Assembly: GCA_043759595.1 (NCBI GenBank)
Contig: JAYVLG010000077.1
Coordinates: 9,681-73,680 of the forward strand
Length of the DNA stretch: 64,000 bases
Direction: 5' to 3'
Origin: Sulfurirhabdus sp043759595
GTDB taxonomy: Bacteria; Pseudomonadota; Gammaproteobacteria; Burkholderiales; SMCO01
Under the pieces are notes generated by a model. It was not told the origin of the DNA and ran no database searches. It saw only the letters and a program-made list of their open reading frames with translations. Shown one piece after another: positions 34,789 through 42,948 of the stretch (its first letter is position 1; each line of letters begins with the position of its first letter). A program made the translations under genes and the position numbers.

Positions 34789-35579
34789 TGGCAATTCAAA
34801 CTTTTTTTCGTATACCGCAACTCAGCCTGCGCTTTATGCCGGTGTGGCGGCGAAATTTCATGGTATGGAAAAAACTCGCGATCCCCTCTATTCTGGGCAA
34901 TCTGGCTGACCCCATGCTCTACATGCTGGGGCTGGGCTATGGCTTGGGTGGCTTGTTGCCACAGGTTTCAGGGGTGCCCTATATTACTTTTCTGGCGGCA
35001 GGTACGGTGGCGTATAGCACCATGAATAGCGCCACGTTTGAAACCTTGTATTCCGCGTTTTCCAGAATGCATGTGCAGAAGACATGGGAGGCGATCATGA
35101 ATGGCCCGTTAATACTGGATGACGTGATGCTGGGTGAATTGTTATGGGCGGCCAGTAAAAGTCTGCTTTCAGGTGTCGCGATTTTGCTGATTATCTGGGT
35201 GCTGGGTCTGCAACAATCCTGGCTGCTTTCTTTGTGGATTTTACCCCTCGTCGTGCTGATTGGCTTCTGTTTTGCGGGCATGGGCTTGGTTATGACAGCT
35301 GTTTCTCCCAGCTATGATTTTTTCATGTACTACTTCACCCTGGTGATTACGCCCATGGTGTTATTGTGCGGCGTATTTTTCCCTGTTTCACAGTTGCCCC
35401 CTCTTCTGCAGACGGTTTCGGTTATCTTGCCCCTGACACACGCCATTGAACTTGTGCGTCCCTTATTGCTGGGTATTGTGCCGGCCAATATCTTGCTTCA
35501 TCTTGTGATGTTGTTCGCTTACGGCAGTCTGGGTTTTGTATTGGCATTGGGCCTGACAAGAAGAAGGTTGCTGAAATAA
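34788..35579 (+). CDS. nodJ: ABC-2 transporter permease, NodJ type
   Basis: The 263-residue permease has six hydrophobic helices and an ABC-2 signature between the fifth and sixth (GVFFPVSQLPPLLQTVSVIL). It starts RFMPVWRRNFMVWKKLAIPS, typical of NodJ-like proteins. It forms the membrane part of the exporter with the preceding ATPase. Its TAA stop (35577-35579) lies inside the 5-base direct repeat next to the MITE-like element, so the element inserted right at the 3' end without breaking the gene. Confidence 0.92.
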   Translation: MAIQTFFRIPQLSLRFMPVWRRNFMVWKKLAIPSILGNLADPMLYMLGLGYGLGGLLPQVSGVPYITFLAAGTVAYSTMNSATFETLYSAFSRMHVQKTWEAIMNGPLILDDVMLGELLWAASKSLLSGVAILLIIWVLGLQQSWLLSLWILPLVVLIGFCFAGMGLVMTAVSPSYDFFMYYFTLVITPMVLLCGVFFPVSQLPPLLQTVSVILPLTHAIELVRPLLLGIVPANILLHLVMLFAYGSLGFVLALGLTRRRLLK

Positions 35580-35580
35580 T

Positions 35581-35815
35581 CCTAGAAACCTTAGTTGGAT
35601 GGATTGGAGTGTGCAGTTTTTGGAGCGCAGGGCAAGGCGCAATGACGCAGAATGGTCATTCCATTTCAAGGAGTTGCAACGCCGCCCTGTGTTCCAAAAA
35701 CTGTGCAATCCAACCCATAGCGGTCTCACCGACCGGGTGATCCAGGGAATCATTAAAAATCGATTAGAATTATTTAGTTAAATGTTAAGGATAGCGGTCA
35801 ACTGAGGTTTCTAGG
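35581..35815. mobile_element. 235-bp MITE-like element with terminal and subterminal inverted repeats
   Basis: The two ends are CCTAGAAACCTTAGTTG and its inverted copy with one mismatch (CCTAGAAACCTCAGTTG). They are flanked by an identical 5-base repeat ATAAT (35576-35580 and 35816-35820), which looks like a target-site duplication. Inside, a 30-base subterminal inverted repeat (35604-35633 with 35684-35713) matches at about 25 positions, forming a long hairpin with GCAGTTTTTGGA paired to TCCAAAAACTG. The element holds no transposase; a 60-codon frame in it has no family features. A non-autonomous element moved by an unseen transposase is the best reading. It may also work as a transcript end for the nodIJ operon. 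Confidence 0.75.
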
Positions 35816-35874
35816 ATAATTCGGTTTGTTGAATTTACCCTTGTCAGGATGCAAAAATACTTGATAATAGAGAA

Positions 35875-36066
35875 ATGAACCCAACTCTCTCCGGAATAGC
35901 TGAAAAACTGAACAACTTTTCTTCGAAGGAAGAAATTGCTGCTGCTCTCGATGAACTCGAAGATCAGTTTGACGCGTTAAATGAGGTCGAACAGGAAATT
36001 GCTGAACGACTGATCACATTGCTTAATCAACGGCTCGTAGTCATTACGGAGGTTGCGCGGGAATAA
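35875..36066 (+). CDS. small acidic helical protein of unknown function
   Basis: The 63-residue product is rich in Glu, Leu and Ala and probably forms two amphipathic helices (SSKEEIAAALDELEDQFDAL and EQEIAERLITLLNQRLVV). I do not recognise the family. Its stop overlaps the start of the next gene as TAATG, so the pair is translationally coupled and probably works together. It might be a small partner or chaperone of the 283-residue protein. Confidence 0.7.
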   Translation: MNPTLSGIAEKLNNFSSKEEIAAALDELEDQFDALNEVEQEIAERLITLLNQRLVVITEVARE

Positions 36067-36917
36067 TGGCCCAATATTACAGCATCCGCCAACTCAATCC
36101 TTATCGCGGTGTTGTGCAAATTATCGCGGTGGGTAACACTCAGGCGCTGTCTGTTGATGGGACGCATTGGCATGCCAGAAGTCAATCCATTGCCGGTCGT
36201 TATTATTCCGTCGGAGGCTTCAATGATGAAGAAAATCGGCTGATAGATTTTTCTGAGCGAGATGTTTTGCTTGAAGCATTCCATCATCGTCCGGATGCAC
36301 CCTTTGCTTTGGAAGACAATATTGAACTGTGGTTGCTCAACAAAGATACCGGGTTACCACTTGCACTGCTTGCCAGCAAAAGGTCGGGGGAGCCGAGTAA
36401 TTTAGATGCTTACCCCACCTGGCTATCGTTTAATCTTCGAGATAACAGTTTTATTGCAGATAGCTTAAGGGCGCGGGATGCTCTGCGTGATAAGCGTGCA
36501 TGGCCCGAACCTCACCGGGAAATCATTAATAATCTGATCAATCAAGCCGCACGGCCATACCCTGCCGCACAATGGTTCAAACGGCAAGATGACAGAAGTG
36601 GTGAGGGGTTGGCCGGTGTGCGTGTTGCAGCAGAATGGGAAGGTCGGCTATTAACTCAGGAGGATTTTCCTGAGCTATTGCTGGAAGAAAAATGGCTGAA
36701 TCCAGAGCATGCGCAGTTGGTAAAGGAATACCATGAGCAGGTTGCACCGGATCTTCTAACGCACCCTTATCTTTTGCCATCCACCAGAGAATTTCTTGAA
36801 TTGGCTGCAGTCACTCAGCCAGAAAAGCTGCTGCAAATTTATCGGTTAATTCCCGCGTTTGAAAATCGGGAAGTGATAGAAATAGCATTAGTGAAAGCCC
36901 GGCTGATGATGGCATAA
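36066..36917 (+). CDS. conserved-looking protein of unknown function, 283 aa
   Basis: A soluble protein without signal peptide, membrane helix or recognised motif. The first half is beta-strand-rich (YYSIRQLNPYRGVVQIIAV) and Trp/His-containing; the second half is helical and acidic with many Leu, Glu and Pro. Codon use looks like that of neighbouring core genes, so it is likely a real gene. It overlaps the small helical gene upstream and converges on lipA with a 48-base gap. Function is unknown to me. Confidence 0.75.
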   Translation: MAQYYSIRQLNPYRGVVQIIAVGNTQALSVDGTHWHARSQSIAGRYYSVGGFNDEENRLIDFSERDVLLEAFHHRPDAPFALEDNIELWLLNKDTGLPLALLASKRSGEPSNLDAYPTWLSFNLRDNSFIADSLRARDALRDKRAWPEPHREIINNLINQAARPYPAAQWFKRQDDRSGEGLAGVRVAAEWEGRLLTQEDFPELLLEEKWLNPEHAQLVKEYHEQVAPDLLTHPYLLPSTREFLELAAVTQPEKLLQIYRLIPAFENREVIEIALVKARLMMA

Positions 36918-36965
36918 TTGCTTTGGCTCATACTCTTGAGAAATAGTTAGTCAGTTTGCTGCCGG

Positions 36966-37901
36966 TTAGAGTTTGACTTCCTGTGCTTGCTGGTCCGCAT
37001 GATAACTAGACCTGACCATAGGTCCGCACGCTGCATTTTTAAATCCCATTTCCTGCGCAGCTTTTTCAAATTCCGCAAATTGTTCCGGCGTCACATAGCG
37101 CGTGACGGGTAAATGATGTGGTCCAGGTTGCAAGTATTGTCCAATGGTCAGCATATCGACATCATGAGCCCTTAAATCGCGCATCACTTCCAGTACTTCT
37201 TCATCCGTTTCACCTAGTCCCACCATGATCCCGGATTTGGTAGGAATTCCCGGGTGGCGAGCCTTGAAGTCTTTGAGCAACTTTAGCGAATGGGCGTAAT
37301 CGGCTCCCGGACGGGCCGCTTTATACAAGCGAGGAGCAGTTTCCAGATTGTGGTTCATGACATCGGGTGGATTACTGCTCAGCTTGTCCAGCGCAACATC
37401 AATCCGGCCACGAAAATCAGGGGTCAGGATTTCGATTCGGGTATGAGGAGCATGTTCCCGCACTGCTTGTATGCAATCTGCAAAATGCTGTGCACCCCCA
37501 TCTCTCAAATCATCACGGTCGACGCTGGTAATAACCACATATTTCAGTTTCATGGCGGCAATGGTCTGCGCCAGATGCAACGGCTCTTCGGTATCTGGTG
37601 GCAGCGGCTTGCCGTGGCCTACATCACAGAACGGGCAACGACGGGTACACAAGTCGCCTAAAATCATGAAAGTAGCGGTGCCATGACGAAAGCACTCTCC
37701 CAAGTTGGGGCAGGAAGCCTCTTCACAAACTGTGTGGAGTTTGTGCTCGCGCAATATTTCCTTGAGTTGAATGACTTCAGGGCTGTTAGGTGATTTTGCG
37801 CGGATCCAATTGGGCTTTTTTAAAGCCGGTTGGGGAACAACCTTGATTGGAATGCGGGCGGTTTTAGCCTCGCCTTTGTGGAGTTTGATATCAATCGTCA
37901 T
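36966..37901 (-). CDS. lipA: lipoyl synthase
   Basis: The 311-residue radical-SAM enzyme has the auxiliary cluster motif CEEASCPNLGEC (residues about 59-70), the SAM-cluster motif CTRRCPFC (about 86-93), and the C-terminal RSSYHAD that ligates the auxiliary cluster. It inserts two sulfurs into octanoyl groups on lipoate-dependent proteins. The length is normal. lipB precedes it in the same direction with a 50-base gap, so the two are probably one transcript. Confidence 0.97.
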   Translation of the reverse strand: MTIDIKLHKGEAKTARIPIKVVPQPALKKPNWIRAKSPNSPEVIQLKEILREHKLHTVCEEASCPNLGECFRHGTATFMILGDLCTRRCPFCDVGHGKPLPPDTEEPLHLAQTIAAMKLKYVVITSVDRDDLRDGGAQHFADCIQAVREHAPHTRIEILTPDFRGRIDVALDKLSSNPPDVMNHNLETAPRLYKAARPGADYAHSLKLLKDFKARHPGIPTKSGIMVGLGETDEEVLEVMRDLRAHDVDMLTIGQYLQPGPHHLPVTRYVTPEQFAEFEKAAQEMGFKNAACGPMVRSSYHADQQAQEVKL

Positions 37902-37951
37902 TTTGGTATTTTACCGCACTTAATCCCGGGTGCGGTTATTTGTTGAATAGC

Positions 37952-38575
37952 CTATACATGCCAAGCGGTGGTGCTCTTACCGAGGGCATGTTCGATAGCC
38001 GAAATCAGGCGATTCGTGATGAGTTCAATGCTGTCATTGATGCCTAATTCACTGGTTTGGGTTACTTCCATACCGGGATAGCCGCAGGGATTGATAGCAA
38101 GAAAAGGACCCAGGTCCATGTCTACGTTAAGGCTTAATCCGTGATAACTGCATCCGTGTTTGATGCGAAGCCCGAGGGCAGCGATTTTTTTGCCATCTAC
38201 ATAAACGCCGGGTGCACTCTGGCGGGTTTCGCTCTGGATGTGGTAGCTGCTTAATAATGCTTTGACTGCTTGCTCCATGGCATTGACCAGCTCTCTTACC
38301 CCTATCCCTTTGCGTTTCAGATCAATCAACAGGTAAGCAACAATTTGTCCGGGGCCGTGAAAGGTTATCTGGCCACCTCGGTCAATGTTGACGACAGGTA
38401 TTTGCACATTTTGAGGGAGATGCTCCGGCTTGCCGTTTAAGCCCATGGTATAGACAGGCGGGTGTTGCAGTATCCAGAGTTCATCGGGGGTTTCTGCGGT
38501 TCGATTAGCAGTGAATGACTGCATGGCTTTCCATGTGGCAAGATAGTCCGCCATGCCGAGATGCTTGACCAGCAT
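37952..38575 (-). CDS. lipB: octanoyl-[acyl-carrier-protein] transferase
   Basis: The 207-residue enzyme has the LipB signature GGQITFHGPGQIVAYLLID and IAALGLRIKHGCSYHGLSLN; the Cys of the Cys-Lys pair lies in NPCGYPGMEV and the Lys in KIAALGLR. It transfers octanoyl from ACP to apo-lipoyl domains, the substrate of LipA. The true start is ATG at 38575, four bases after the DUF493 gene. The longer frame would run through that gene and has no lipB-like N-terminus. Confidence 0.95.
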   Translation of the reverse strand: MLVKHLGMADYLATWKAMQSFTANRTAETPDELWILQHPPVYTMGLNGKPEHLPQNVQIPVVNIDRGGQITFHGPGQIVAYLLIDLKRKGIGVRELVNAMEQAVKALLSSYHIQSETRQSAPGVYVDGKKIAALGLRIKHGCSYHGLSLNVDMDLGPFLAINPCGYPGMEVTQTSELGINDSIELITNRLISAIEHALGKSTTAWHV

Positions 38576-38579
38576 GAGT

Positions 38580-38843
38580 TTAGAGGACGATCTTGACCAT
38601 GGGGTGGCCAGATAATTCACGATACAAGTTGTCCAATTGCTCGCGGGAAGTGGCATTGATGGTGCAAGTGATACTGGTGTATTTGCCGTTTTTGCTGGGA
38701 CGGACCTCAATGGTGGAAGCAATGAAATCCGGAGCATAGCGCATTACAATGTCTAACATTGTTGGCGTAAAGTTTTCATGGCTTTCCCCCATGATTTTGA
38801 TCGGAAATTCACTGGGGTATTCGATTAACGTCTCTTCATCCAT
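38580..38843 (-). CDS. ybeD: DUF493/YbeD family protein
   Basis: The 87-residue protein has the DUF493 ferredoxin-like fold: FPIKIMGESHENF, then IEVRPSKNGKYTSITCTINA, then LYRELSGHPMVKIVL. In many bacteria it sits next to lipB, and a regulatory role for the family is possible but not settled. I use ATG at 38843 with AGGTG upstream; the GTG three codons earlier is weaker. It is 9 bases after the aminotransferase gene, inside a continuous operon. Confidence 0.92.
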   Translation of the reverse strand: MDEETLIEYPSEFPIKIMGESHENFTPTMLDIVMRYAPDFIASTIEVRPSKNGKYTSITCTINATSREQLDNLYRELSGHPMVKIVL

Positions 38844-38852
38844 TTGTCGCAC

Positions 38853-39713
38853 CTATTGATTTTGGGCTGGTGCACGCATGATTTCAGATTTGTATTCCTG
38901 ATACAGTGCGTACATGCGGTGATAAACGTGCCCTGGTTTGCCATTTCCGACAGGCTTTCCATCCAGCGAAGTAATGGGCAGCACTTCTTTTGTGGATGAG
39001 GTCATCCACAACTCCTGAGCACTGCGTACCTCATACTCGGATATTTCACGCACTTCGTGCCGAATAGTGTTTGCTTCGGCCAGTTCAAGTACTACATCGT
39101 AAGTAATGCCAGGCAGCATGAGATGACTTTTAGGCGGGGCCAGCAAAATTTCGTTATGCACGACAAAAATATTGCTCGCGGCGCCTTCAGTTAAAAAGCC
39201 TTCACGCAACATCAGTGTTTCTGCCGCATTTGCATCGACGGCCATCTGGCGCAGCAACACATTGGGCAATAATGAAATGGCTTTGATATCACAGCGCAGC
39301 CAGCGATTATCCGTTGCAGTGACTGCCGCCACCCCGGCTTCACGCAAATCGGCAGGAGGGTTTATCAGCAGATTGCTCATGAGGAAAACAGTCGGCGGAA
39401 CGTCCTTTGGAAATGCATGGTCACGCTTGGCGACACCCCGGGTGATATGCAGGTAAATGTACTGGTCTTCCCCTTCATTGCGCTCGATGATCTGGTTGAT
39501 CAATACGGTCCATTCTGTTGTGGAATGCGGGTTTTTCAACCGGATGCCATCGAGACTATGCTGCAAACGACGCAAATGTTCAGCCAATCGAAAGGCATGG
39601 CGAGAATACACGGGGATGACTTCATAGACACCATCGCCGAAAATGAAGCCACGATCGAGCACAGGTATGCGCGCTTCCTCGATGGGCATGAACTGGCCGT
39701 TTAGATAGATCAT
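38853..39713 (-). CDS. dat: PLP-dependent aminotransferase class IV, D-alanine aminotransferase type
   Basis: The 286-residue enzyme starts MIYLNGQFMPIEEARIPVLD and has RGFIFGDGVYEVIPVY, the class IV opening, a PLP lysine in CDIKAISLLPN, and TEGAASNIFVVHNEILLAP near residue 180, the phosphate-binding stretch. The pattern with RGxxFGDGVYEV fits D-amino-acid aminotransferases rather than branched-chain ones, so it would exchange D-alanine and D-glutamate, useful for wall building next to the dac gene. The start at 39713 lies 5 bases after the upstream dac stop. Confidence 0.88.
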   Translation of the reverse strand: MIYLNGQFMPIEEARIPVLDRGFIFGDGVYEVIPVYSRHAFRLAEHLRRLQHSLDGIRLKNPHSTTEWTVLINQIIERNEGEDQYIYLHITRGVAKRDHAFPKDVPPTVFLMSNLLINPPADLREAGVAAVTATDNRWLRCDIKAISLLPNVLLRQMAVDANAAETLMLREGFLTEGAASNIFVVHNEILLAPPKSHLMLPGITYDVVLELAEANTIRHEVREISEYEVRSAQELWMTSSTKEVLPITSLDGKPVGNGKPGHVYHRMYALYQEYKSEIMRAPAQNQ

Positions 39714-39718
39714 TTCGA

Positions 39719-40870
39719 TTATTTCGTGAACATGAGTTTTATGCTGTCCCATGAACGACCGAAGATGTTGGCAACCGCTACATTTTCAAGAGAAACAAGG
39801 GGATATTCAGCCAGTTCTTTGCCATTCAGCGTCAGTTTGACGGAGCCGATCTTTTGACCATTGCTGATTGGTGCAAGCAAAGGCTGTGTGCTGGTCATTG
39901 AAACTTTCACGTTCTGGTATTGCCCTTTAGGTACGATGATGTATTTATCATCTTTGAATCCAGCCTTAAGCATGTTCTGGCTGCCTTTCCATACACGTAA
40001 ATTAGATACAGGTTGTTCTTTGGCGTATACACGTACGGAATCAAAAAACTGAAAGCCAAAGTTGAGCAATTTCTGGCTTTCCATGGTGCGGGCATTATCG
40101 GAAGTAGTACCGAGTACTACTGAAATCAGGCGGGTAGAACCGCGCTTGGCTGAGGTGATCAGGCAATAGCCGGCAGATTCTGTATGGCCGGTTTTCATAC
40201 CGTCAACGTTGGGATCAAGCCAAAGCAAGCGGTTGCGATTTGGTTGGGTGATATTGTTGTAACGGTATTCCTTGATGGAATAGAGAGGATAAAATTCCGG
40301 GAAATCGCGAATAATGGCTGCTGCAAGCAGGCTTAAATCATAGGCAGTGGTGTAATGCTGGGGATTTGGCAAACCCGTTGAATTCACGAAATTGGTGTTT
40401 TTCATGCCCAGTCGTGCAGCTTCCTGGTTCATCAGGTGGGCAAAGCTCTCTTCGCTTCCCGCAATCGCTTCTGCCAGAGTAATACAGGCGTCATTCCCTG
40501 ATTGAACAATCATTCCGCGGATCAGTTCGGCGACCGTCACAGGTGTTTTAAGGTCGATAAACATTCTCGAACCTTCAGTACGCCAGGCTTTTTCAGATAC
40601 AGGAAGCGCCTGATTGAGGCTTATCCGGTTTTGTTTAATGGCATTGAAGGTAATGTAAGCGGTCATTAACTTGGTGAGTGAAGCAGGTTCAATGCGCTGG
40701 TTTGAATCCGCTTGAATGAGGGTTTGCCCACTATTAAAGTCAACCAGGATGTAGGATTTTGCCGCGACTTGCGGTGCAGGGGGCACTGCAAGCATGGTTT
40801 GGGCTGGAACTGCAGCCAGGGTAGCAGAGGTAAACAGTAGCGTAATAACAGCGAGAAAGAGTGATTTCAT
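39719..40870 (-). CDS. dacC: D-alanyl-D-alanine carboxypeptidase, PBP5/6 type
   Basis: The 383-residue enzyme has a Sec signal peptide (1-20), SxxK as SLTK at 64-67, SGN at 124-126 and KTG at 226-228, the triad of class C penicillin-binding proteins. The C-terminal domain (about 270-360) and a final amphipathic stretch (FGRSWDSIKLMF) fit the membrane-anchoring tail of PBP5/6. It trims the terminal D-Ala of peptidoglycan stem peptides in the periplasm. It is co-directional with rlpA and the aminotransferase gene. Confidence 0.95.
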   Translation of the reverse strand: MKSLFLAVITLLFTSATLAAVPAQTMLAVPPAPQVAAKSYILVDFNSGQTLIQADSNQRIEPASLTKLMTAYITFNAIKQNRISLNQALPVSEKAWRTEGSRMFIDLKTPVTVAELIRGMIVQSGNDACITLAEAIAGSEESFAHLMNQEAARLGMKNTNFVNSTGLPNPQHYTTAYDLSLLAAAIIRDFPEFYPLYSIKEYRYNNITQPNRNRLLWLDPNVDGMKTGHTESAGYCLITSAKRGSTRLISVVLGTTSDNARTMESQKLLNFGFQFFDSVRVYAKEQPVSNLRVWKGSQNMLKAGFKDDKYIIVPKGQYQNVKVSMTSTQPLLAPISNGQKIGSVKLTLNGKELAEYPLVSLENVAVANIFGRSWDSIKLMFTK

Positions 40871-40918
40871 AATGTGGATATGTATTTTGCCTTGTGCAGG
40901 TTAATCGGAAAAATGGTC

Positions 40919-41857
40919 TTAGCGAATGATCATTAAGGGTTTGATGTCCAGAGCTCTCCTCACGTTTTCAGCTACTTTCGTCGCTTCAGACTGGTTGTGA
41001 TAGGGGCCCAGATGTACTTTGAACAGTCCGTTTTTGGCGAAAATATGCAGCACTTCTGACAGATTACCGAGTTGTGCCTTGATTTTATCACTAAAATTTT
41101 GTGCGTTGAGTTGTGTTCCGAAAGAAGCCAGTTGCAAGAAAATGCCACGCTGCTCGATTGGTGGCGTGTCCGATGGCGCTGGTTCGGCCGGTTCGACGGG
41201 ATCAGCAGACTTGATGGGTTCCTGATCGGTTAAAGCCGCCACAACAACTTGTGCAGGCGCTGCCGGGTTGATACTTTCAACCTCTACCAGTCCGCTGCCT
41301 TTTTGTACAATACCAAGTTTGTAGGCTGCCGTATAGGATAAATCCATCAGACGGGCGCTGTGAAATGGTCCGCGATCATTAACCCGCACAACGACAGACT
41401 TGTTTGTCTGAAGGTTGGTTACCTTGACATAGCTTGGGATAGGTAATGTCGGGTGGGCCGCAGTCATGCCGTACATGTCGTAGGGTTCGCCGCAAGAAGT
41501 TTTCTTGCCATGAAACTTTTTCCCATACCAGGATGCAATGCCTCTTGCTTTATAAGGTTTGAAATTGGTTGCAGGGACATACTGTTGTCCAAAAACAGTA
41601 TAGGGATTGTTGGCAAACTTGTGCAAAGGTTCTGCTTTGGGTTGTGCATCGGGTATGGCTTCAATATTTGCTGGTGCATTTTCACCCGGACCATCATCTT
41701 TATAATATCCGCCACCTTTGTACACACCTTTGCTGGAAACAATGGGAGATGATTTTCCGGGAATTGATGATTCGGTGCGCTGTGGGGCGGTGCTGCAGCC
41801 TGCGAGATACAGTAGAATGAAACAGGAAAGGATGTAGCTCCAGAAATTCTTTCTCAT
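40919..41857 (-). CDS. rlpA: septal ring lytic transglycosylase RlpA
   Basis: The 312-residue lipoprotein has a lipobox LAGC (Cys21), the double-psi beta-barrel ARGIASWYGKKFHGKKTSCG with MYGMTAAHPTLPIPSYVKVT (catalytic-type His and Asp), and a C-terminal SPOR domain starting at FLQLASFGTQLNAQNF. It cleaves or binds naked glycan at the septum. The ATG overlaps the rodA stop as ATGA, in the rod-system operon order seen widely in Proteobacteria. Confidence 0.95.
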   Translation of the reverse strand: MRKNFWSYILSCFILLYLAGCSTAPQRTESSIPGKSSPIVSSKGVYKGGGYYKDDGPGENAPANIEAIPDAQPKAEPLHKFANNPYTVFGQQYVPATNFKPYKARGIASWYGKKFHGKKTSCGEPYDMYGMTAAHPTLPIPSYVKVTNLQTNKSVVVRVNDRGPFHSARLMDLSYTAAYKLGIVQKGSGLVEVESINPAAPAQVVVAALTDQEPIKSADPVEPAEPAPSDTPPIEQRGIFLQLASFGTQLNAQNFSDKIKAQLGNLSEVLHIFAKNGLFKVHLGPYHNQSEATKVAENVRRALDIKPLMIIR

Positions 41858-42948
41858 GTTCTCACCAACTTGCGATGTGTGTGAATGCTCATCAAAATAC
41901 CAAATCCAAGCAATACTGTCACCATGGAAGTACCCCCGTAACTAAAAAGCGGAAGGGGGACCCCCACTACGGGAAGGATACCGCTCACCATGCCCATATT
42001 TACAAAAGCGTAAGTAAAAAATGTCAGAGTGATACTGCCCGCCAGCAATCGGGAAGCGAGCGTTGGAGCATTAGCTGCAATCAGTAACCCCCGGCTGATG
42101 ATGATGATGAACAAGATGACGAGAAGGATGTTGCCTACTAGTCCAAACTCTTCGGCAAAAACCGCAAAAATAAAGTCTGTGGTGCGCTCAGGCAGGAAGT
42201 CGAGATGTGCCTGGGTGCCTTTTAGCCACCCTTTTCCAAAAATACCTCCAGAACCAATAGCAATTGTGGACTGAATAATATGATAGCCCGCGCCGAGAGG
42301 GTCTTGAGACGGGTCAAGTAAAGTAAGTACTCGCTGACGCTGGTAGTCATGCATGACAGACCAAACCAAAGGCAAGCTGGCACCAATTGCGGCAAACATC
42401 CCAAGCAGAATTCGCCAGCTGAGTCCGGCCAGAAATATCACATAAAATCCAGATGCAGTAATCAGTAATGCAGTACCCAGATCGGGTTGCCTGACTATTA
42501 AGCCGACAGGGATAAGTAGCAGTACGGCTGCTATTGCGTAGTTTTTAAGCCGCAGATTGGTTTCATAGCGATTAAAATACCATGCCAGCATCAGGGGGGC
42601 GGCCAGTTTCATAAGCTCGGATGGTTGAATCTTGGTGAATCCGAGATTGAGCCAGCGCCGTGCGCCGTGGCTGATATCGCCAAACAGTGCAACGCTAATC
42701 AGCAAGAGCAGTCCTAATGTATAAACTGGTACAGCCAGTCGCAACAAGTGCTGGGGCGGGATATTTGCGATTACCCACAGAACGCTCAGGGCTACGGTCA
42801 TATTGATCAACTGGCTCATTACTTTGTCCGGGCTCTTACCCGAAGCGCTGTACAGAACGACTAGTCCCACAGCCATCAGGGTGATAAGGGCGAAAAAGAG
42901 GAAGCCGTCTATGTGAAGTGTCAGCCGCGTAAGGAAGCGTTTAATCAT
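41854..42948 (-). CDS. rodA: rod-shape glycosyltransferase RodA
   Basis: The 364-residue SEDS-family protein has about ten membrane helices, the WLNLGFTKIQPSELMKLA block with the catalytic Asp region before it, and the SEDS ending GVPLPLFSYGGTSMV. It polymerises lipid II in the elongation complex with PBP2. Start is ATG at 42948, which overlaps the mrdA stop by eight bases; longer frames would lie inside mrdA. Confidence 0.96.
   Translation of the reverse strand: MIKRFLTRLTLHIDGFLFFALITLMAVGLVVLYSASGKSPDKVMSQLINMTVALSVLWVIANIPPQHLLRLAVPVYTLGLLLLISVALFGDISHGARRWLNLGFTKIQPSELMKLAAPLMLAWYFNRYETNLRLKNYAIAAVLLLIPVGLIVRQPDLGTALLITASGFYVIFLAGLSWRILLGMFAAIGASLPLVWSVMHDYQRQRVLTLLDPSQDPLGAGYHIIQSTIAIGSGGIFGKGWLKGTQAHLDFLPERTTDFIFAVFAEEFGLVGNILLVILFIIIISRGLLIAANAPTLASRLLAGSITLTFFTYAFVNMGMVSGILPVVGVPLPLFSYGGTSMVTVLLGFGILMSIHTHRKLVRT

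Noticed and set aside
35599..35781. A 60-codon frame inside the MITE-like element
   Set aside because: It is made largely from the inverted-repeat arms and shows no protein features; the DNA symmetry explains it.
36027..36287. An 86-codon minus-strand frame
   Set aside because: It lies opposite the 283-residue gene, which has better codon pattern and is coupled to the gene upstream.
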